Positions 53,740-64,000 are shown, numbered from the stretch's first letter. The stretch: 64,000 bases of DNA from a bacterium (GCA_018222765.1 JAAEZT010000007.1:1-64000), one strand, 5' to 3'. Notes: generated from the sequence alone by a model not told the origin. Program-made: numbers and translations.

Positions 53740-55245
53740 GTGAATCAGGTCCCCGTCAAGCCAAGTGCAGAGGAGTTTGCTGAGTTGTCACAGGCCGGAA
53801 ACGTCGTGCCTGTGTATGCTCAGCTTGCTGCTGACTTCGAGACTCCGGTCTCGGCTTTCCTGAAACTCCGCGATGGCAAAAACGCCTTTCTCTTTGAGAG
53901 TGCGGAGAGCACAGATGCCAGCGGACGATGGTCCATCGTTGGCAGCCAGCCGCGCTGGGTATTCATCTCACGGGGGAATGAAGTTACCATCGAACGTGGT
54001 GGCCAGGTGGAGACGCGTGAACGTGAAGGTGATGTCCTTGATGAAATACAGCGTCTCATGGACGGCTATCGTCCTGTGACTCATGGCAATGCCCCACCTT
54101 TCTTTGGCGGGGCGGTGGGCTATGTGGGTTACGATGCGGTGCAGCAATTCGAGCCTTCGGTTTCGCAAACGCCGGACGACGACTTGGGCTTGCCGGAATC
54201 GATTTTCTTTCTCGCGGATACTCTTGTTGTTTTTGATCACAAGTTGCGTCGCCTTCTCTTGATTGCCAATGCCATGCTCGATGAAGCGGATTCGCCGGAG
54301 GAAGCTTATGCTGATGCCCGTGGCCGGATCGAAGCGGTGGTCGAGATGCTGGATCGTCCGCTGCACATGTCTCCGCTCAATGGTTTGGCTGACATCGAAG
54401 CTCCCGAACCGCGGAGCAATACGACTCAGGAGGAATACGAGGGCATGGTGGTACAGGCCAAGGAATACATCACGGCCGGTGATGCCTTTCAAATCGTGCC
54501 GAGCCAGAGATTTGAAGCAGACTTTGATGGAGCGCCGATTGATCTTTATCGCGCGCTGAGGCACATCAATCCCTCGCCTTACATGTTCGTGTATGAAACG
54601 CCTGATTTTTCTTTGGTAGGAAGTTCCCCCGAAGTTCATGTGCGGGCGATTGATGGTAGGATTGATATTCGTCCCATTGCGGGAACGCGTTGGAGAGGAA
54701 AGACGAAGGAAGAAGACGATGCTTTAGCTGCGGAACTTCTCGCCGATGAAAAGGAATGCGCGGAGCATGTCATGTTGATTGATCTTGCGCGTAATGACGT
54801 GGGCCGGATTTCCGAGCACGGCTCGGTATCAGTCGATGATCAGATGATTGTCGAGCGATACAGTCACGTGATGCATATCGTTTCCAATGTCAGCGGGCGT
54901 CTTTCGCCGGAGCATAGTTCCTACGACGTCTTGCGTTCGACCTTCCCGGCGGGGACGGTGAGTGGTGCGCCCAAGATTCGTGCGATGCAGATCATCAACT
55001 CGATGGAGAAGAACAAACGCGGCTCCTACTCGGGTGCGGTTGGTTATTTTGGGTGGGATGGAAATCACGATTCCTGTATCGCCTTGCGGACCTGTCTTGT
55101 GAAAGACGATAAGGTGTATGTCCAAGCCGGTGCCGGTGTCGTAGCCGACAGTGTGCCGACCTACGAATACAACGAAACCGTTAATAAGGCTGCTGCCATG
55201 ATGCGGGCAGTTGGATTGGCCAAAACTCTCGCTCCGAAAGTATGA
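53740..55245 (+). CDS. trpE: Anthranilate synthase component I
   Basis: A 501-residue chorismate-binding enzyme, first step of tryptophan synthesis. GTG start at 53740 gives MNQVPVKPSAEEFAELSQAG. TrpE core: DAFQIVPSQRFEADF, VGSSPEVHVRAIDGRI, IAGTRWRGKT, AGTVSGAPKIRAM, and the late QAGAGVVADSVPTYEYNET. Its stop overlaps by four bases (ATGA) a small frame; trpG follows 313 bases later. Confidence 0.95.
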   Translation: MNQVPVKPSAEEFAELSQAGNVVPVYAQLAADFETPVSAFLKLRDGKNAFLFESAESTDASGRWSIVGSQPRWVFISRGNEVTIERGGQVETREREGDVLDEIQRLMDGYRPVTHGNAPPFFGGAVGYVGYDAVQQFEPSVSQTPDDDLGLPESIFFLADTLVVFDHKLRRLLLIANAMLDEADSPEEAYADARGRIEAVVEMLDRPLHMSPLNGLADIEAPEPRSNTTQEEYEGMVVQAKEYITAGDAFQIVPSQRFEADFDGAPIDLYRALRHINPSPYMFVYETPDFSLVGSSPEVHVRAIDGRIDIRPIAGTRWRGKTKEEDDALAAELLADEKECAEHVMLIDLARNDVGRISEHGSVSVDDQMIVERYSHVMHIVSNVSGRLSPEHSSYDVLRSTFPAGTVSGAPKIRAMQIINSMEKNKRGSYSGAVGYFGWDGNHDSCIALRTCLVKDDKVYVQAGAGVVADSVPTYEYNETVNKAAAMMRAVGLAKTLAPKV

Positions 55246-55565
55246 AGGAAATCTTTAGACATCGCGAGTGGCATCAAGTGACCCGCTCTATAAATATTCC
55301 TGAGAATGTCGGAATTGAGACCTTACCTCGAAACGAGAATCTTAGCGTCACCGACGCGCTCATCCCGGGGTTTTTCCCAAACCTCTGTGTTTTTAATGAC
55401 GAGAAATTCTCCAAGGGGGTGAAGCTTTTTGGCGAACACGGTAAGAAAGTTGGCAAGGTTGCGGAGGTTCAGCTAAGGCGCCCTTCTTGTGGTAAAATGA
55501 ACCCCGGTAACTTTGATGTCTGTTTTGCCTCCGAGGAACCTCTTACCCAATCACTGTCATGCTAG
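55242..55565 (+). CDS. Hypothetical small frame between trpE and trpG
   Basis: A 107-codon frame that overlaps the trpE stop by four bases (ATGA) and the trpG start by seven. It starts [16 protein letters not shown] and contains no recognised motif or signal. The coupling geometry at both ends is suggestive of a translated gene, but codon pattern looks ordinary and the space could be plain spacer. No homology seen by eye. Confidence 0.35.
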   Translation: MKEIFRHREWHQVTRSINIPENVGIETLPRNENLSVTDALIPGFFPNLCVFNDEKFSKGVKLFGEHGKKVGKVAEVQLRRPSCGKMNPGNFDVCFASEEPLTQSLSC

Positions 55566-56122
55566 TTGTTATCGATAACTACGATTCGTTTACCTATAAC
55601 CTGGTGCAGTATTTTGGTGAACTCGGAGCCCAGATGAAGGTCTTACGCAATGATGCTGTAACGGTGGATGAATTGCGGCATTTGAATCCCTCGAGAATCT
55701 GTATTTCACCTGGACCGTGTACTCCGAACGAAGCGGGAATTTCCTGTGATGTGATCAAAGCTTTTGGTGCTGAATTGCCGGTGTTCGGAGTGTGTTTAGG
55801 TCACCAATCCATCGGTCAGGTTTATGGCGGGGAAGTGGTGCGGGCGGAGACGCTGATGCATGGGAAGACTTCGCTGATTCATCACGAAGGCCAGAGTGTT
55901 TTCAAGGGCCTGGAGAATCCCTTTGAGGCGACGCGTTATCACTCGTTGATTGTGAAGAAGGAGACGCTGCCTGACTGTCTTGAAGTCACCGCTATGACTG
56001 AAGATGGCATCATCATGGGTCTCAAGCACAAGGATCTCAATGTACACGGGGTGCAGTTTCACCCGGAGTCAATTCTGACGAACTCAGGAAAGCAGTTGTT
56101 GAAGAACTTCCTAGATCTTTAG
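55559..56122 (+). CDS. trpG: Anthranilate synthase component II (glutamine amidotransferase)
   Basis: A 187-residue class I amidotransferase supplying ammonia to Trp[36 protein letters not shown], nucleophile [16 protein letters not shown] and the His/Glu of [13 protein letters not shown]. Serves tryptophan and possibly p-aminobenzoate synthesis (PabA-like). Ends convergently with the dehydrogenase-YgfZ fusion, overlapping by four bases. Confidence 0.95.
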   Translation: MLVVIDNYDSFTYNLVQYFGELGAQMKVLRNDAVTVDELRHLNPSRICISPGPCTPNEAGISCDVIKAFGAELPVFGVCLGHQSIGQVYGGEVVRAETLMHGKTSLIHHEGQSVFKGLENPFEATRYHSLIVKKETLPDCLEVTAMTEDGIIMGLKHKDLNVHGVQFHPESILTNSGKQLLKNFLDL

Positions 56123-57666
56123 TCGCTGGTGCGGACCCTGGCGGTTCCGATGACTTCCTCTGATGTGGGAGAGTGGACCTCGAGTTCGTTGGATTCTATG
56201 AATTTGCGCAGGCGATAGCCTAGGGCGATATCCTGTCCGCTTTCCAACGTAGCGACTGAGGTGATCCATCCGGCCTCTTTTCCATCAACGATGAGTTTGG
56301 CGTTGGTGGGGATGAGCGGCTTGTTTAGGGTGAGTCGGACGAGGTGTTTGTTTGTTTTTCCGGCACGCTTCATGCGGGAGATGACTTCTTGTCCGGTGTA
56401 GCATCCCTTGGTGTAGGAGATGGCAGTTTCCTCGAGTCCGGCGTCGGGTGGAAGAAGGCCGGGGAAGAGCTCGTTGGGCCACTTTGGGATTCCATCGAGA
56501 ATGCGGCGGGTTTCGTTGGGGTAGAGCGCGTAAGCGGAGTCGTCTTCACTTTCGTCGATGAGTTCCACGTCGTCGGCGATGAGGTATTTGTCGAGGCGGG
56601 CGAGAAGTTCGGCGGACTGTTCGTAGGGACCTTCGATGATGAAGTCCGCTCCGTCGCGGTGGACTTGCACGAAATGTTCGAGTTGTCCCTTGGCATTGAG
56701 GAGGCAGGCGTCGATGAGTTCGTCCTCGCTGGCGAGTTTGACGTCATTGGAGAGCTGGCCGTTGAGATAGCGTTCGGCATCGGGTCCGGTGACGCGAATG
56801 CGGCAGCATGATTTTTCGACAGGTTCGTCGAGGTCGGCGTCGAGAGTGTGGTGTTGGCGGGCGGTGGCGGAAAAGTCTTCCGAAGCATCGCGCATTTCTG
56901 CTTCGAAGAGATTGTTCCAGGTAACCTGGTTGCCATTGGCGGTGACTCCGGCGGCATCGGCAAGTTGCAGGGCATAGAGGGTGTCCTTGGCCATATTCTC
57001 GGTGGAGAAATGCGGGGAGAAATCGCTTTCGAGAAGCGTTGGGATTTTCATCCCCATGACGGGGGCATAGCAACCGTTTAGTTGGGCCGCCTTGTGCCAG
57101 TCGCGGGGATCGACTCCATGACGGCGGGCGATTTCGAGTGCCTCGGTGAGTGCTTGCACTGCGGAGGCCGTGGCAAGGTTGGTCGTGATCTTGACGACGG
57201 TAGCGGCGGGAGGGGCCCCCATGAAGAGAATTTCCTTTGATGTGATTCCTAGGAGGTCGCGGTGTTGCTCGAGGATTTCGGGTTTGCCGGAAACGTAGTA
57301 GACGAGATTGCCTCCAGCGGCGGCATCGCGCGAGCCAGTGAAAGGAGCATCGAGGAAGTGGCAACCCGCTTCCTGGCACTGTTGATCAAGCCAAACCGTG
57401 GTATCAGGATCAATGGTGGAATGGTTGATGACGGCTGTTCCTTCGGTCAGCTCGGGGAGGATGTTTGTAAAGATCTCTCGTACGGCGTCGTCGTCGCGGA
57501 GGTAGGAAATAATGACGTCGCTTTTACGAGCAGCCTCGATGGGATCGTCGACCGATTCGGGACGATCCTTGGGGGTGCGGTTCCAGGTCTTGAGGGAATG
57601 TCCGGCGGCGATGAGCTGGTCTGCGCTGCGGGAGCCGATGATACCGAGTCCAAGAAGAAGAGTCAT
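56119..57666 (-). CDS. Beta-hydroxyacid-dehydrogenase/YgfZ fusion
   Basis: A 515-residue two-domain protein. Residues 1-285: 6PGDH/3-hydroxyisobutyrate-dehydrogenase-type NAD domain, with [10 protein letters not shown] (2-11), [14 protein letters not shown], and the catalytic Lys in [11 protein letters not shown]. Residues about 286-515: GcvT/YgfZ fold with folate-binding [23 protein letters not shown] and the hallmark [17 protein letters not shown] (about 419). YgfZ acts in iron-sulfur cluster enzyme maintenance with folate. The joining of the two is unusual. Adjacent genes do not explain it: convergent to trpG, with an exported protein upstream. Confidence 0.88.
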   Translation of the reverse strand: MTLLLGLGIIGSRSADQLIAAGHSLKTWNRTPKDRPESVDDPIEAARKSDVIISYLRDDDAVREIFTNILPELTEGTAVINHSTIDPDTTVWLDQQCQEAGCHFLDAPFTGSRDAAAGGNLVYYVSGKPEILEQHRDLLGITSKEILFMGAPPAATVVKITTNLATASAVQALTEALEIARRHGVDPRDWHKAAQLNGCYAPVMGMKIPTLLESDFSPHFSTENMAKDTLYALQLADAAGVTANGNQVTWNNLFEAEMRDASEDFSATARQHHTLDADLDEPVEKSCCRIRVTGPDAERYLNGQLSNDVKLASEDELIDACLLNAKGQLEHFVQVHRDGADFIIEGPYEQSAELLARLDKYLIADDVELIDESEDDSAYALYPNETRRILDGIPKWPNELFPGLLPPDAGLEETAISYTKGCYTGQEVISRMKRAGKTNKHLVRLTLNKPLIPTNAKLIVDGKEAGWITSVATLESGQDIALGYRLRKFIESNELEVHSPTSEEVIGTARVRTSD

Positions 57667-57678
57667 GAATGCGAGGAT

Positions 57679-58482
57679 TTATTTTCGAGCGATTTCGGCA
57701 AGCTGTTTGGCCACGCCGGAGATTTCTTTGACTTCTTCCACCGTCGGATTTTTGCGAGGCGTGAGGGTCATGGCATTGCGGAGGCCTTGAAGGAGGATGC
57801 GCATTTTGAGGATGTGCGCTTGCTCGCTGATTTTTGGGTTCAGGGAGCCGATTGACTCGGCATAGTAGTCGGCGACATCTTCGCGGAAGAGGATTTTAGC
57901 CTTTTCGGGGGTGAATTTGACCTCGACGGCACTGGATGAGGCTTCGAGAGCCTGAAGCCAACCTCCGAGAGAGATCAGGATGGAGAGATCGGGGTCGCGA
58001 AGGCCGATGAGCTCTCGCTCGACATCGCGCTGGGTGGCGGCGAGGGCTTTCTTGAGTTCCGGAAGATCCTTGGCTTTTGCGTGGTCCAGAAGTGCGGCGG
58101 CATGGCGTTTGATGCGATGTCCGGCACCGAGGGCCTTGGCGTAGCGAGAGAGATGCGAAGCGATATCAGGGACATCTTCGGAATTTCCGGTCTGCACGGC
58201 GATGAATCCATCTGCGATCAGACTTCCGAGGCGGAGGGCAAGGCGGGAGCGGTCGAGGGGGAGAATTTCGTGTTTTTTGAGGTGGTTATTGGTGTAGGTA
58301 AGAGGAGGTATTTTCTCTAACTCACTGAACACCTTGACAATAGAGGGAACGGTGAACTCGTTGAGGCCACTTTCATTTCGGAAATGTTCGTCGTCGAGGA
58401 GGTCTTCGGGGATTTCTGGTCGTTCCTGGCCCAGGGAGATCCCGAGGCCGAGGGTGACAATCAGGGCAAGTGAAGCTTTCAT
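57679..58482 (-). CDS. Exported helical protein of unknown function
   Basis: A 267-residue protein from ATG 58482 (MKASLALIVTLGLGISLGQ) with a signal peptide. The remainder is helical, charged and free of cysteine (KALAATQRDVERELIGL, EEVKEISGVAKQLAEI). No family recognised. It shares the strand of the YgfZ fusion and starts 12 bases upstream of it, so they may be cotranscribed. Confidence 0.65.
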   Translation of the reverse strand: MKASLALIVTLGLGISLGQERPEIPEDLLDDEHFRNESGLNEFTVPSIVKVFSELEKIPPLTYTNNHLKKHEILPLDRSRLALRLGSLIADGFIAVQTGNSEDVPDIASHLSRYAKALGAGHRIKRHAAALLDHAKAKDLPELKKALAATQRDVERELIGLRDPDLSILISLGGWLQALEASSSAVEVKFTPEKAKILFREDVADYYAESIGSLNPKISEQAHILKMRILLQGLRNAMTLTPRKNPTVEEVKEISGVAKQLAEIARK

Positions 58483-58542
58483 GGGCAAAGCATCCCACAT
58501 GTGGGGGATTTGCGCGACGGGAATTTTTTCGAAGACTGGAAC

Positions 58543-58570
58543 TTGACAGTGGGTCGGGAATCCCTATTTT
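58543..58570 (+). promoter_or_regulatory. Sigma70-type promoter of rpsT
   Basis: TTGACA (58543-58548), a 16-base spacer and TATTTT (58565-58570), ending 30 bases before the rpsT ATG. Confidence 0.65.
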
Positions 58571-58600
58571 CCCGCTCCGCCCAAACAGCGGCAACGACCT

Positions 58601-58861
58601 ATGGCCAACAGCAAGTCAGCAGAAAAACGTGTGCGTCAGATTGAGAAGCGCACCGAAAATAACCGTGCAGCCAAGAGCCGCATCAAAACTCTTCAGAAAA
58701 AAGCATTCGCTGCTGCGGAAGCCGGGGACAACGAGGGAGCCCGTAAGATCTTCGTGGAATTTACCTCCGCTGTCGATAAGGCGGCCAAGAAGAACATTTT
58801 CCAAAAGAACAAGGCGGCCAACCTTAAGAGCCGCACGAACAAGGCGATTAAACCTGCCTAA
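58601..58861 (+). CDS. rpsT: 30S ribosomal protein S20
   Basis: An 86-residue basic helical protein: MANSKSAEKRVRQIEKRTENN, RAAKSRIKTLQKKAF, then the C-terminal NKAANLKSRTNKAIKPA typical of S20. Full length. Preceded by its own promoter and followed by a terminator, so it is a single-gene unit. Confidence 0.97.
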   Translation: MANSKSAEKRVRQIEKRTENNRAAKSRIKTLQKKAFAAAEAGDNEGARKIFVEFTSAVDKAAKKNIFQKNKAANLKSRTNKAIKPA

Positions 58862-58884
58862 AGAATTCTCTTGAACGATTTGTC

Positions 58885-58918
58885 GGGCCGAGAGGATAAT
58901 CCTCTTGGCCCTTTTTTT
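58885..58918 (+). terminator. Terminator after rpsT
   Basis: GGGCCGAGAGG/CCTCTTGGCCC stem (one wobble) and T7 tail. Confidence 0.9.
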
Positions 58919-58922
58919 GTCT

Positions 58923-59153
58923 ATGCCTGATGTGACCCAACAAGCCCGTCTCGCGAAAGCGAAGGAGATCGCAAACAATCCTGTCGGATACAAGGTTTGC
59001 GAAGGTTGTGATTCGATTGTGACGGCCGAGGTGGTTATTTGCCCCAATTGCCATGGATATCGCTTCGACGACGATCCCGACCGAGTGGTGGACCAGGCGG
59101 TGGAGCTGGGAACCCGTGAGCAACGGAGCGTCACGGCTGAGGATTTGACGTAG
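58923..59153 (+). CDS. Small zinc-ribbon protein
   Basis: A 76-residue protein from ATG 58923 (MPDVTQQARLAKAKEIANN). CEGC and CPNC pairs spaced by 13 residues form a zinc ribbon (VCEGCDSIVTAEVVICPNCHGY). Its acidic C-terminus follows. Function unknown; a nucleic-acid-binding or adaptor role is possible. The ATG lies just 4 bases after the rpsT terminator, hence transcription probably begins within, or reads through, it. Confidence 0.65.
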   Translation: MPDVTQQARLAKAKEIANNPVGYKVCEGCDSIVTAEVVICPNCHGYRFDDDPDRVVDQAVELGTREQRSVTAEDLT

Positions 59154-59171
59154 ACCGTAGCTCCGGACTCG

Positions 59172-59208
59172 AAAAAACCACCGTTCCTCGCGGAACCGGT
59201 GGTTTTTC
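59172..59208. terminator. Bidirectional terminator
   Basis: AAAAACCACCG...CGGTGGTTTTT with an inner TTCC/GGAA extension. A-run and T-run on both sides let it serve the plus-strand zinc-ribbon gene and the minus-strand glnB. Confidence 0.85.
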
Positions 59209-59232
59209 ATGGCTTGATGGAAGTGGGCGGAG

Positions 59233-60121
<889 letters not shown>

Positions 60122-63100
60122 GTGAATTGGGGTTTCACCTACGCCATATCCGTTGCCATTATTCATGCAAGTTTCGCTGAGATTCGAATCAACGAATTTA
60201 TGTCTTCGAATACTCGGGCCTATCCCGATATCACCGATTTCGAAGACTATCCGGATTGGATTGAATTGCACAATACGAGTGCTGAAGATCGGTCCCTGAG
60301 GGGATATCATCTGAGTGATGATCCGGAGGTTCCTTTGAGGTGGTCTTTTCCCAAAGAGGCAATGATTCCGGCGGGTGGCTTTCTGGTGGTGATTGCAGAC
60401 GGGTATGACACGTATGCCGGGGTGAAATTGCGCCGGACCTCCCATGGTCGTCCCAGGTATACGACCGAGAAACACCATACCAACTTTTCTCTTTCATCTG
60501 CGGGCGAAACTATTTTGCTTACTGAGGTTGTTCGTGAAAATGCGGTCCATATCGGGATGGGGGATACCTGGAAATATCTCGACGATGGTTCCGATCTCGG
60601 GCTTTCCTGGAGAGAGCCGGATTTTGATGATGGAGCCTGGAGTTCGGGTGAAGCTCCTCTGGGCTACGGGGACCCGGTCTCGACAGTTCTCTCCTCTGGA
60701 GCGGATGACGAAAATCGCCACATCACGTCCTTTTATCGGAAAAAATTCCAGGTTGTGAATTTGGCTGACTTTGAAGAAATGACGCTCGATATAGTCGTGG
60801 ATGATGGAGCCCTAGTTTATTTGAATGGCAGCCTGATCGCCAGTCAGAACATGTCCGGTGGCTTTGTCAATTTTCTCACGCCAGCGCTCTTGCCAGTGAC
60901 TCAGGATGAGGAAGAACTCGTGAGTTCATATACTCTTCCTCAGGGCTTGTTAGTTGAGGGGGAAAATGTCGTGGCGGTGGAGGTGCACCAGATCAACAAT
61001 CTCTCAGCGGATCTGCGTTTTGATTTGTCTCTCACGAGCATAAAGATTGTAGGCCCGGAGTTGCGTGAATCGGTGAGCTACTCCCAACAGGTGACAGATG
61101 TGTCCTGCGGTCGTGATGAAAATGATCCGGACGTGTGGGTTTACTTTTCGGAGTCAACTCCGGGAGCGCCCAATACCGGGGGCCTCGTATCTGATCTTCG
61201 TCTGGAGAGTGGTGAGGTTGAAATATCGCCTGCGGGGGGCTTGCTCGATGGGCCCATAAACGTTGAGTTGAGCGCTCCAGAGGGAGATATTTACTTTTCT
61301 CTGGATGGAAGTAATCCATCGCCTACTTCACCCGATTCATATCTATATTCAGAGCCGATTGAAATTTTTGAAACGACGGTCGTGCGCTCTCGTTGTTATG
61401 TAGCCGGGAAAGTTCCCGGTCCGATTTCGACAAAGACTTACTTTATCGGTGAGTCATTTGGCGGACTGCCATATCTCTCGGTAGTTGCTGACCCAGAGAC
61501 CTTGTTCGGAGACGAAATTGGAATCTATTACAATCTGCATGAGGCGAAGGTCGGGGTGGGGCCATCCGTATATAAAGGGAAGGATGCTCCGGGACACTTG
61601 GAGTTTTTTCCTGAAGATGGAGGCGAGGGATTTGGGGTGAACGGCGGATTCAGGATTGGGGGAGAAAATAATTGGTCCACTCACTTTCAGCGGGCATTAA
61701 ATTTCACTACCCGGAGTAAATATGGAGATGATGGAATTGATTATGACATCTTCCCTGGTTCCGGAATTCCGAAATTTACCGCTCTCACTTTGAGAGAAGG
61801 GGGTGACGACTGGGGAAGGGCACATCTTACGGATGCCCTCTTTGATTCCATGGTGCGTGATCGATTGGAGGTGGAGACCAATAGATTCCGTCCGGCGGTT
61901 CTCTTCATTAATGGAGAATACTGGGGGATGTACAATATCAGGGATCGATGGGACGACAATTGGCTCTTTCAGCATTATGGCACCAATGACGGTGAGTATG
62001 ACCGGATCGATCTTGGGAACGGTGGGGTTGCGGATAATGGGACCGTTGATGAATTTAGCGACTTAATTGCGTTTTTAAACGGAGCAGATTTGAGTGACCC
62101 GACGGATTGGGCGGAGGTTGAGCGCCGGATCGATATCGTGAGTGCGGTGGACTTTGTGATTGCGGAGGGATATGGGCGGAATTCCAGTTGGAGAGGGAAT
62201 CGGGAAATATGGCGTGACCATCGTCCGGGTAGCAAGTGGCGCTACTTCATTCCCGATATGGATCGAACATTTGGAAATACCACCCTTGCGCTGAGTATGG
62301 GAGCCCTGATGGCAGGTGATCAAATTATTAGCCGAATACGTGGGGCAAGCGAGTTCAGGAGGCTCTTGGCACAACGTTATGCCGCCCATCTGGTCACGAC
62401 TTTTGATGAGACAAGAATGCATGATCTAATTGATCACTTCAGTGGATTGATGATCCCTGAGCTTCCGCGGCAGCGTGCTCGTTGGGATAATGTGCCGACC
62501 GAGCATTACTACCCAGCATCGATTGAAAGGATGAGGAATTTTGCAACGGCTCGAAGCGGAGATGTAATTGCAGAAATTGAATCGGTCCTGGGATTAGATC
62601 CCGCTGTAGATTTGGTTCTGGTAGCTGATGGCATGGGAAGTTTTGAGATCGAGGGAGTGCCGATCGAGCAGGGAACGCTCAAAGTTTTTCCGAATATTGG
62701 ATTGAAGCTCTCCGCTAGTCCCTCACCCGGGTTTCGATTCGAGGAGTGGCAAGGCCAGGAGGGTGGAGCGGAGATGGAGGTGATGCTTACCGATACGACG
62801 GTTTTGACAGCACGCTTTGTGCCGGATTCAGGATCGGCGGTCAGTGGAACTCTCGTTGGTGACACTGCCTATACCTTGGCGGGATCACCTTATACGATTG
62901 TGGATGATTTGACCGTGCCGAATGGAACGACTCTCACTGTTGAAGAAGGCGTATCGATTATCATGTCCAAGGGCGCGCAACTCCGTGTGCAGGGTAGCTT
63001 GAATATTGAAGGGACAGAAGAATTGCCGGTGAGTATCTCAGGACAAAGGGGAGCGCGATGGGGTGGTATTTCCTTTGAGCAAACCTCGACCACCTCTACT

Positions 63101-64000
63101 TTATCGTATCTGACCGTGAGGGATTCTGGGCGGGGCTTTGATCCGGTGACCTATCCGGCCGGAATCTCTGGCCTCGATTCCGATGTCGTGATTGAATTTC
63201 TCAATATCGATGAAGGCTTGGCTCCACTGTTTTTCCGCGGTGGAAGTTTGATCTTACGGGATAGCTTCATTCACATTCCGGTTACGGGTGATGGCTTGAA
63301 TGTGAAGCAAGGTCAGGCGCAAACTTTGCGGTGTGTTTTTTTAGGGAACAATGCTCCGGATACCGATGCCATCGATTACGATGGGGTCGTCAACGGGGTC
63401 ATCAGGGATTGCCAAATCTATCGCTTCTATGGATTTAATAGCGATGGAATCGATACTGGTGAGCAATGCGTCAACGTAATCATCGAGGGGAATCAGATTT
63501 ATTACAATTCCGACAAAGGGATTTCGGTGGGACAGGGGTCTACAGTGATCTCCCGTAATAACCTCATCGTAGGTTGTCCTCTTGGGATTGGAGTGAAAGA
63601 TCAGGGGTCAAAAATTACGGTGGATCAGAATACCTTTGTGGATTGTGGAATTGGAGTGTCGGTCTATGAGAAAAATTTTGGCGCTGGGGGAAGTGAGGCT
63701 GTGATCACCAATTCCATCTTCTCCAACTCATCGGTGGCTCCGGTTGATTGGGATTCCCTTTCGACGGTTTCGATTAGTTATAGCCTGAGCGATACCGATG
63801 AGTTGCTCGGAGTGAATAATTTGTTGGGCTTTCCTGGATTTGTTGAACCATCAAAATTGAATTTCTCTTTGCGGGGTGATTCCATTGCGAAAGATAGCGG
63901 GGACCCTTTTCATACGCTCGATCCCGACGCCACCATTGCGGATCGGGGGGCGTATTATCTTTTCGATTCAGATCATTACCCCTTCCTTATTGAAAACATG
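60122..64000 (+). CDS. Giant secreted lamin-tail/CotH/beta-helix protein, 5' part
   Basis: An uninterrupted frame of 1,293 codons, running off the window. GTG 60122 is the first start after an in-frame TAA (60116) and gives a signal peptide MNWGFTYAISVAIIHASFA. Order: lamin-tail-like domain (EIRINEFMSSNTRAYPD); a lectin-like insert; CHB_HEX_C-like bridge (DIYFSLDGSNPSPTS); CotH kinase-like domain (PYLSVVADPETLFGDEIGIY, RPAVLFINGEYWGMYNIRDRWD, IPDMDRTFGN); an InlB-like repeat (GFRFEEWQGQ, TTVLTARFVPD); then from about residue 920 right-handed beta-helix repeats (VIEGNQIYYN, VDQNTFVDCG). CotH acts as a spore-coat protein kinase in Bacillus. Confidence 0.9.
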   Translation, partial: MNWGFTYAISVAIIHASFAEIRINEFMSSNTRAYPDITDFEDYPDWIELHNTSAEDRSLRGYHLSDDPEVPLRWSFPKEAMIPAGGFLVVIADGYDTYAGVKLRRTSHGRPRYTTEKHHTNFSLSSAGETILLTEVVRENAVHIGMGDTWKYLDDGSDLGLSWREPDFDDGAWSSGEAPLGYGDPVSTVLSSGADDENRHITSFYRKKFQVVNLADFEEMTLDIVVDDGALVYLNGSLIASQNMSGGFVNFLTPALLPVTQDEEELVSSYTLPQGLLVEGENVVAVEVHQINNLSADLRFDLSLTSIKIVGPELRESVSYSQQVTDVSCGRDENDPDVWVYFSESTPGAPNTGGLVSDLRLESGEVEISPAGGLLDGPINVELSAPEGDIYFSLDGSNPSPTSPDSYLYSEPIEIFETTVVRSRCYVAGKVPGPISTKTYFIGESFGGLPYLSVVADPETLFGDEIGIYYNLHEAKVGVGPSVYKGKDAPGHLEFFPEDGGEGFGVNGGFRIGGENNWSTHFQRALNFTTRSKYGDDGIDYDIFPGSGIPKFTALTLREGGDDWGRAHLTDALFDSMVRDRLEVETNRFRPAVLFINGEYWGMYNIRDRWDDNWLFQHYGTNDGEYDRIDLGNGGVADNGTVDEFSDLIAFLNGADLSDPTDWAEVERRIDIVSAVDFVIAEGYGRNSSWRGNREIWRDHRPGSKWRYFIPDMDRTFGNTTLALSMGALMAGDQIISRIRGASEFRRLLAQRYAAHLVTTFDETRMHDLIDHFSGLMIPELPRQRARWDNVPTEHYYPASIERMRNFATARSGDVIAEIESVLGLDPAVDLVLVADGMGSFEIEGVPIEQGTLKVFPNIGLKLSASPSPGFRFEEWQGQEGGAEMEVMLTDTTVLTARFVPDSGSAVSGTLVGDTAYTLAGSPYTIVDDLTVPNGTTLTVEEGVSIIMSKGAQLRVQGSLNIEGTEELPVSISGQRGARWGGISFEQTSTTSTLSYLTVRDSGRGFDPVTYPAGISGLDSDVVIEFLNIDEGLAPLFFRGGSLILRDSFIHIPVTGDGLNVKQGQAQTLRCVFLGNNAPDTDAIDYDGVVNGVIRDCQIYRFYGFNSDGIDTGEQCVNVIIEGNQIYYNSDKGISVGQGSTVISRNNLIVGCPLGIGVKDQGSKITVDQNTFVDCGIGVSVYEKNFGAGGSEAVITNSIFSNSSVAPVDWDSLSTVSISYSLSDTDELLGVNNLLGFPGFVEPSKLNFSLRGDSIAKDSGDPFHTLDPDATIADRGAYYLFDSDHYPFLIENM

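Overview
The window looks like chromosomal DNA of a marine-type Verrucomicrobiota bacterium (probably Verrucomicrobiales; inference from gene content, no marker rRNA present). Pointers are the planctomycete/verrucomicrobial families PSCyt1-DUF1549-DUF1553, DUF1501, DUF1080, DUF3500 and SHD1, LamG and VCBS-rich secreted proteins, sulfatase and SUMF1-like proteins, and ordinary Gram-negative outer-membrane genes (bamD, lptE, a TonB receptor). No tRNA, rRNA, CRISPR array, prophage or intact insertion sequence was seen.

Layout. 1-756: 3' end of a secreted LamG protein. 757-4267 (minus): bamD, lptE, rsmI, hslR and mscS, an envelope/translation cluster. 4311-8025: small genes, a MauE-like membrane protein, pyrF, an NlpC/P60 lipoprotein, another lipoprotein and a beta-barrel. 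8194-10995 (minus): a radical SAM DNA-repair-type protein, its DUF4130 partner and a short-chain dehydrogenase. 11165-19266: an IclR regulator with a palindromic operator at its start, then a likely operon of PSCyt/DUF1549/DUF1553 protein, DUF1501 protein, beta-propeller and sulfatase. 19360-31895: citramalate synthase, a possible small RNA, an MFS transporter, a decayed gene, Gfo/Idh oxidoreductase, SGNH hydrolase, HAD phosphatase, RDD protein, SUMF1-like lipoprotein, TonB receptor, rpoZ and smpB. 31901-41863: SHD1-hydrolase, rpe, a TPR/secretin-like protein, DUF3500, glgA, an orphan helicase C-terminal domain, DUF1080, and a VCBS-sialidase fusion. 42105-50387: a region with a decayed sulfotransferase copy, a phytoene-dehydrogenase-like FAD enzyme, a phosphodiesterase-TPR-sulfotransferase fusion, an exported protein and a Tat-exported FAD enzyme. 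50570-59580: gpmI, a BamE-like lipoprotein, a YycJ-type hydrolase, trpE, trpG, a dehydrogenase-YgfZ fusion, rpsT and glnB. 60122-64000: 5' part of a very large secreted lamin-tail/CotH/beta-helix protein that runs off the window.

Together this is a core-metabolism backbone interleaved with exported proteins that probably act on sulfated or glycosylated polymers. The most unusual points are the phosphodiesterase-TPR-sulfotransferase fusion with a decayed sulfotransferase copy nearby, a beta-hydroxyacid-dehydrogenase/YgfZ fusion, a radical SAM gene whose cluster-binding cysteines lie upstream of every canonical start codon, and several enzymes that have lost a catalytic residue.
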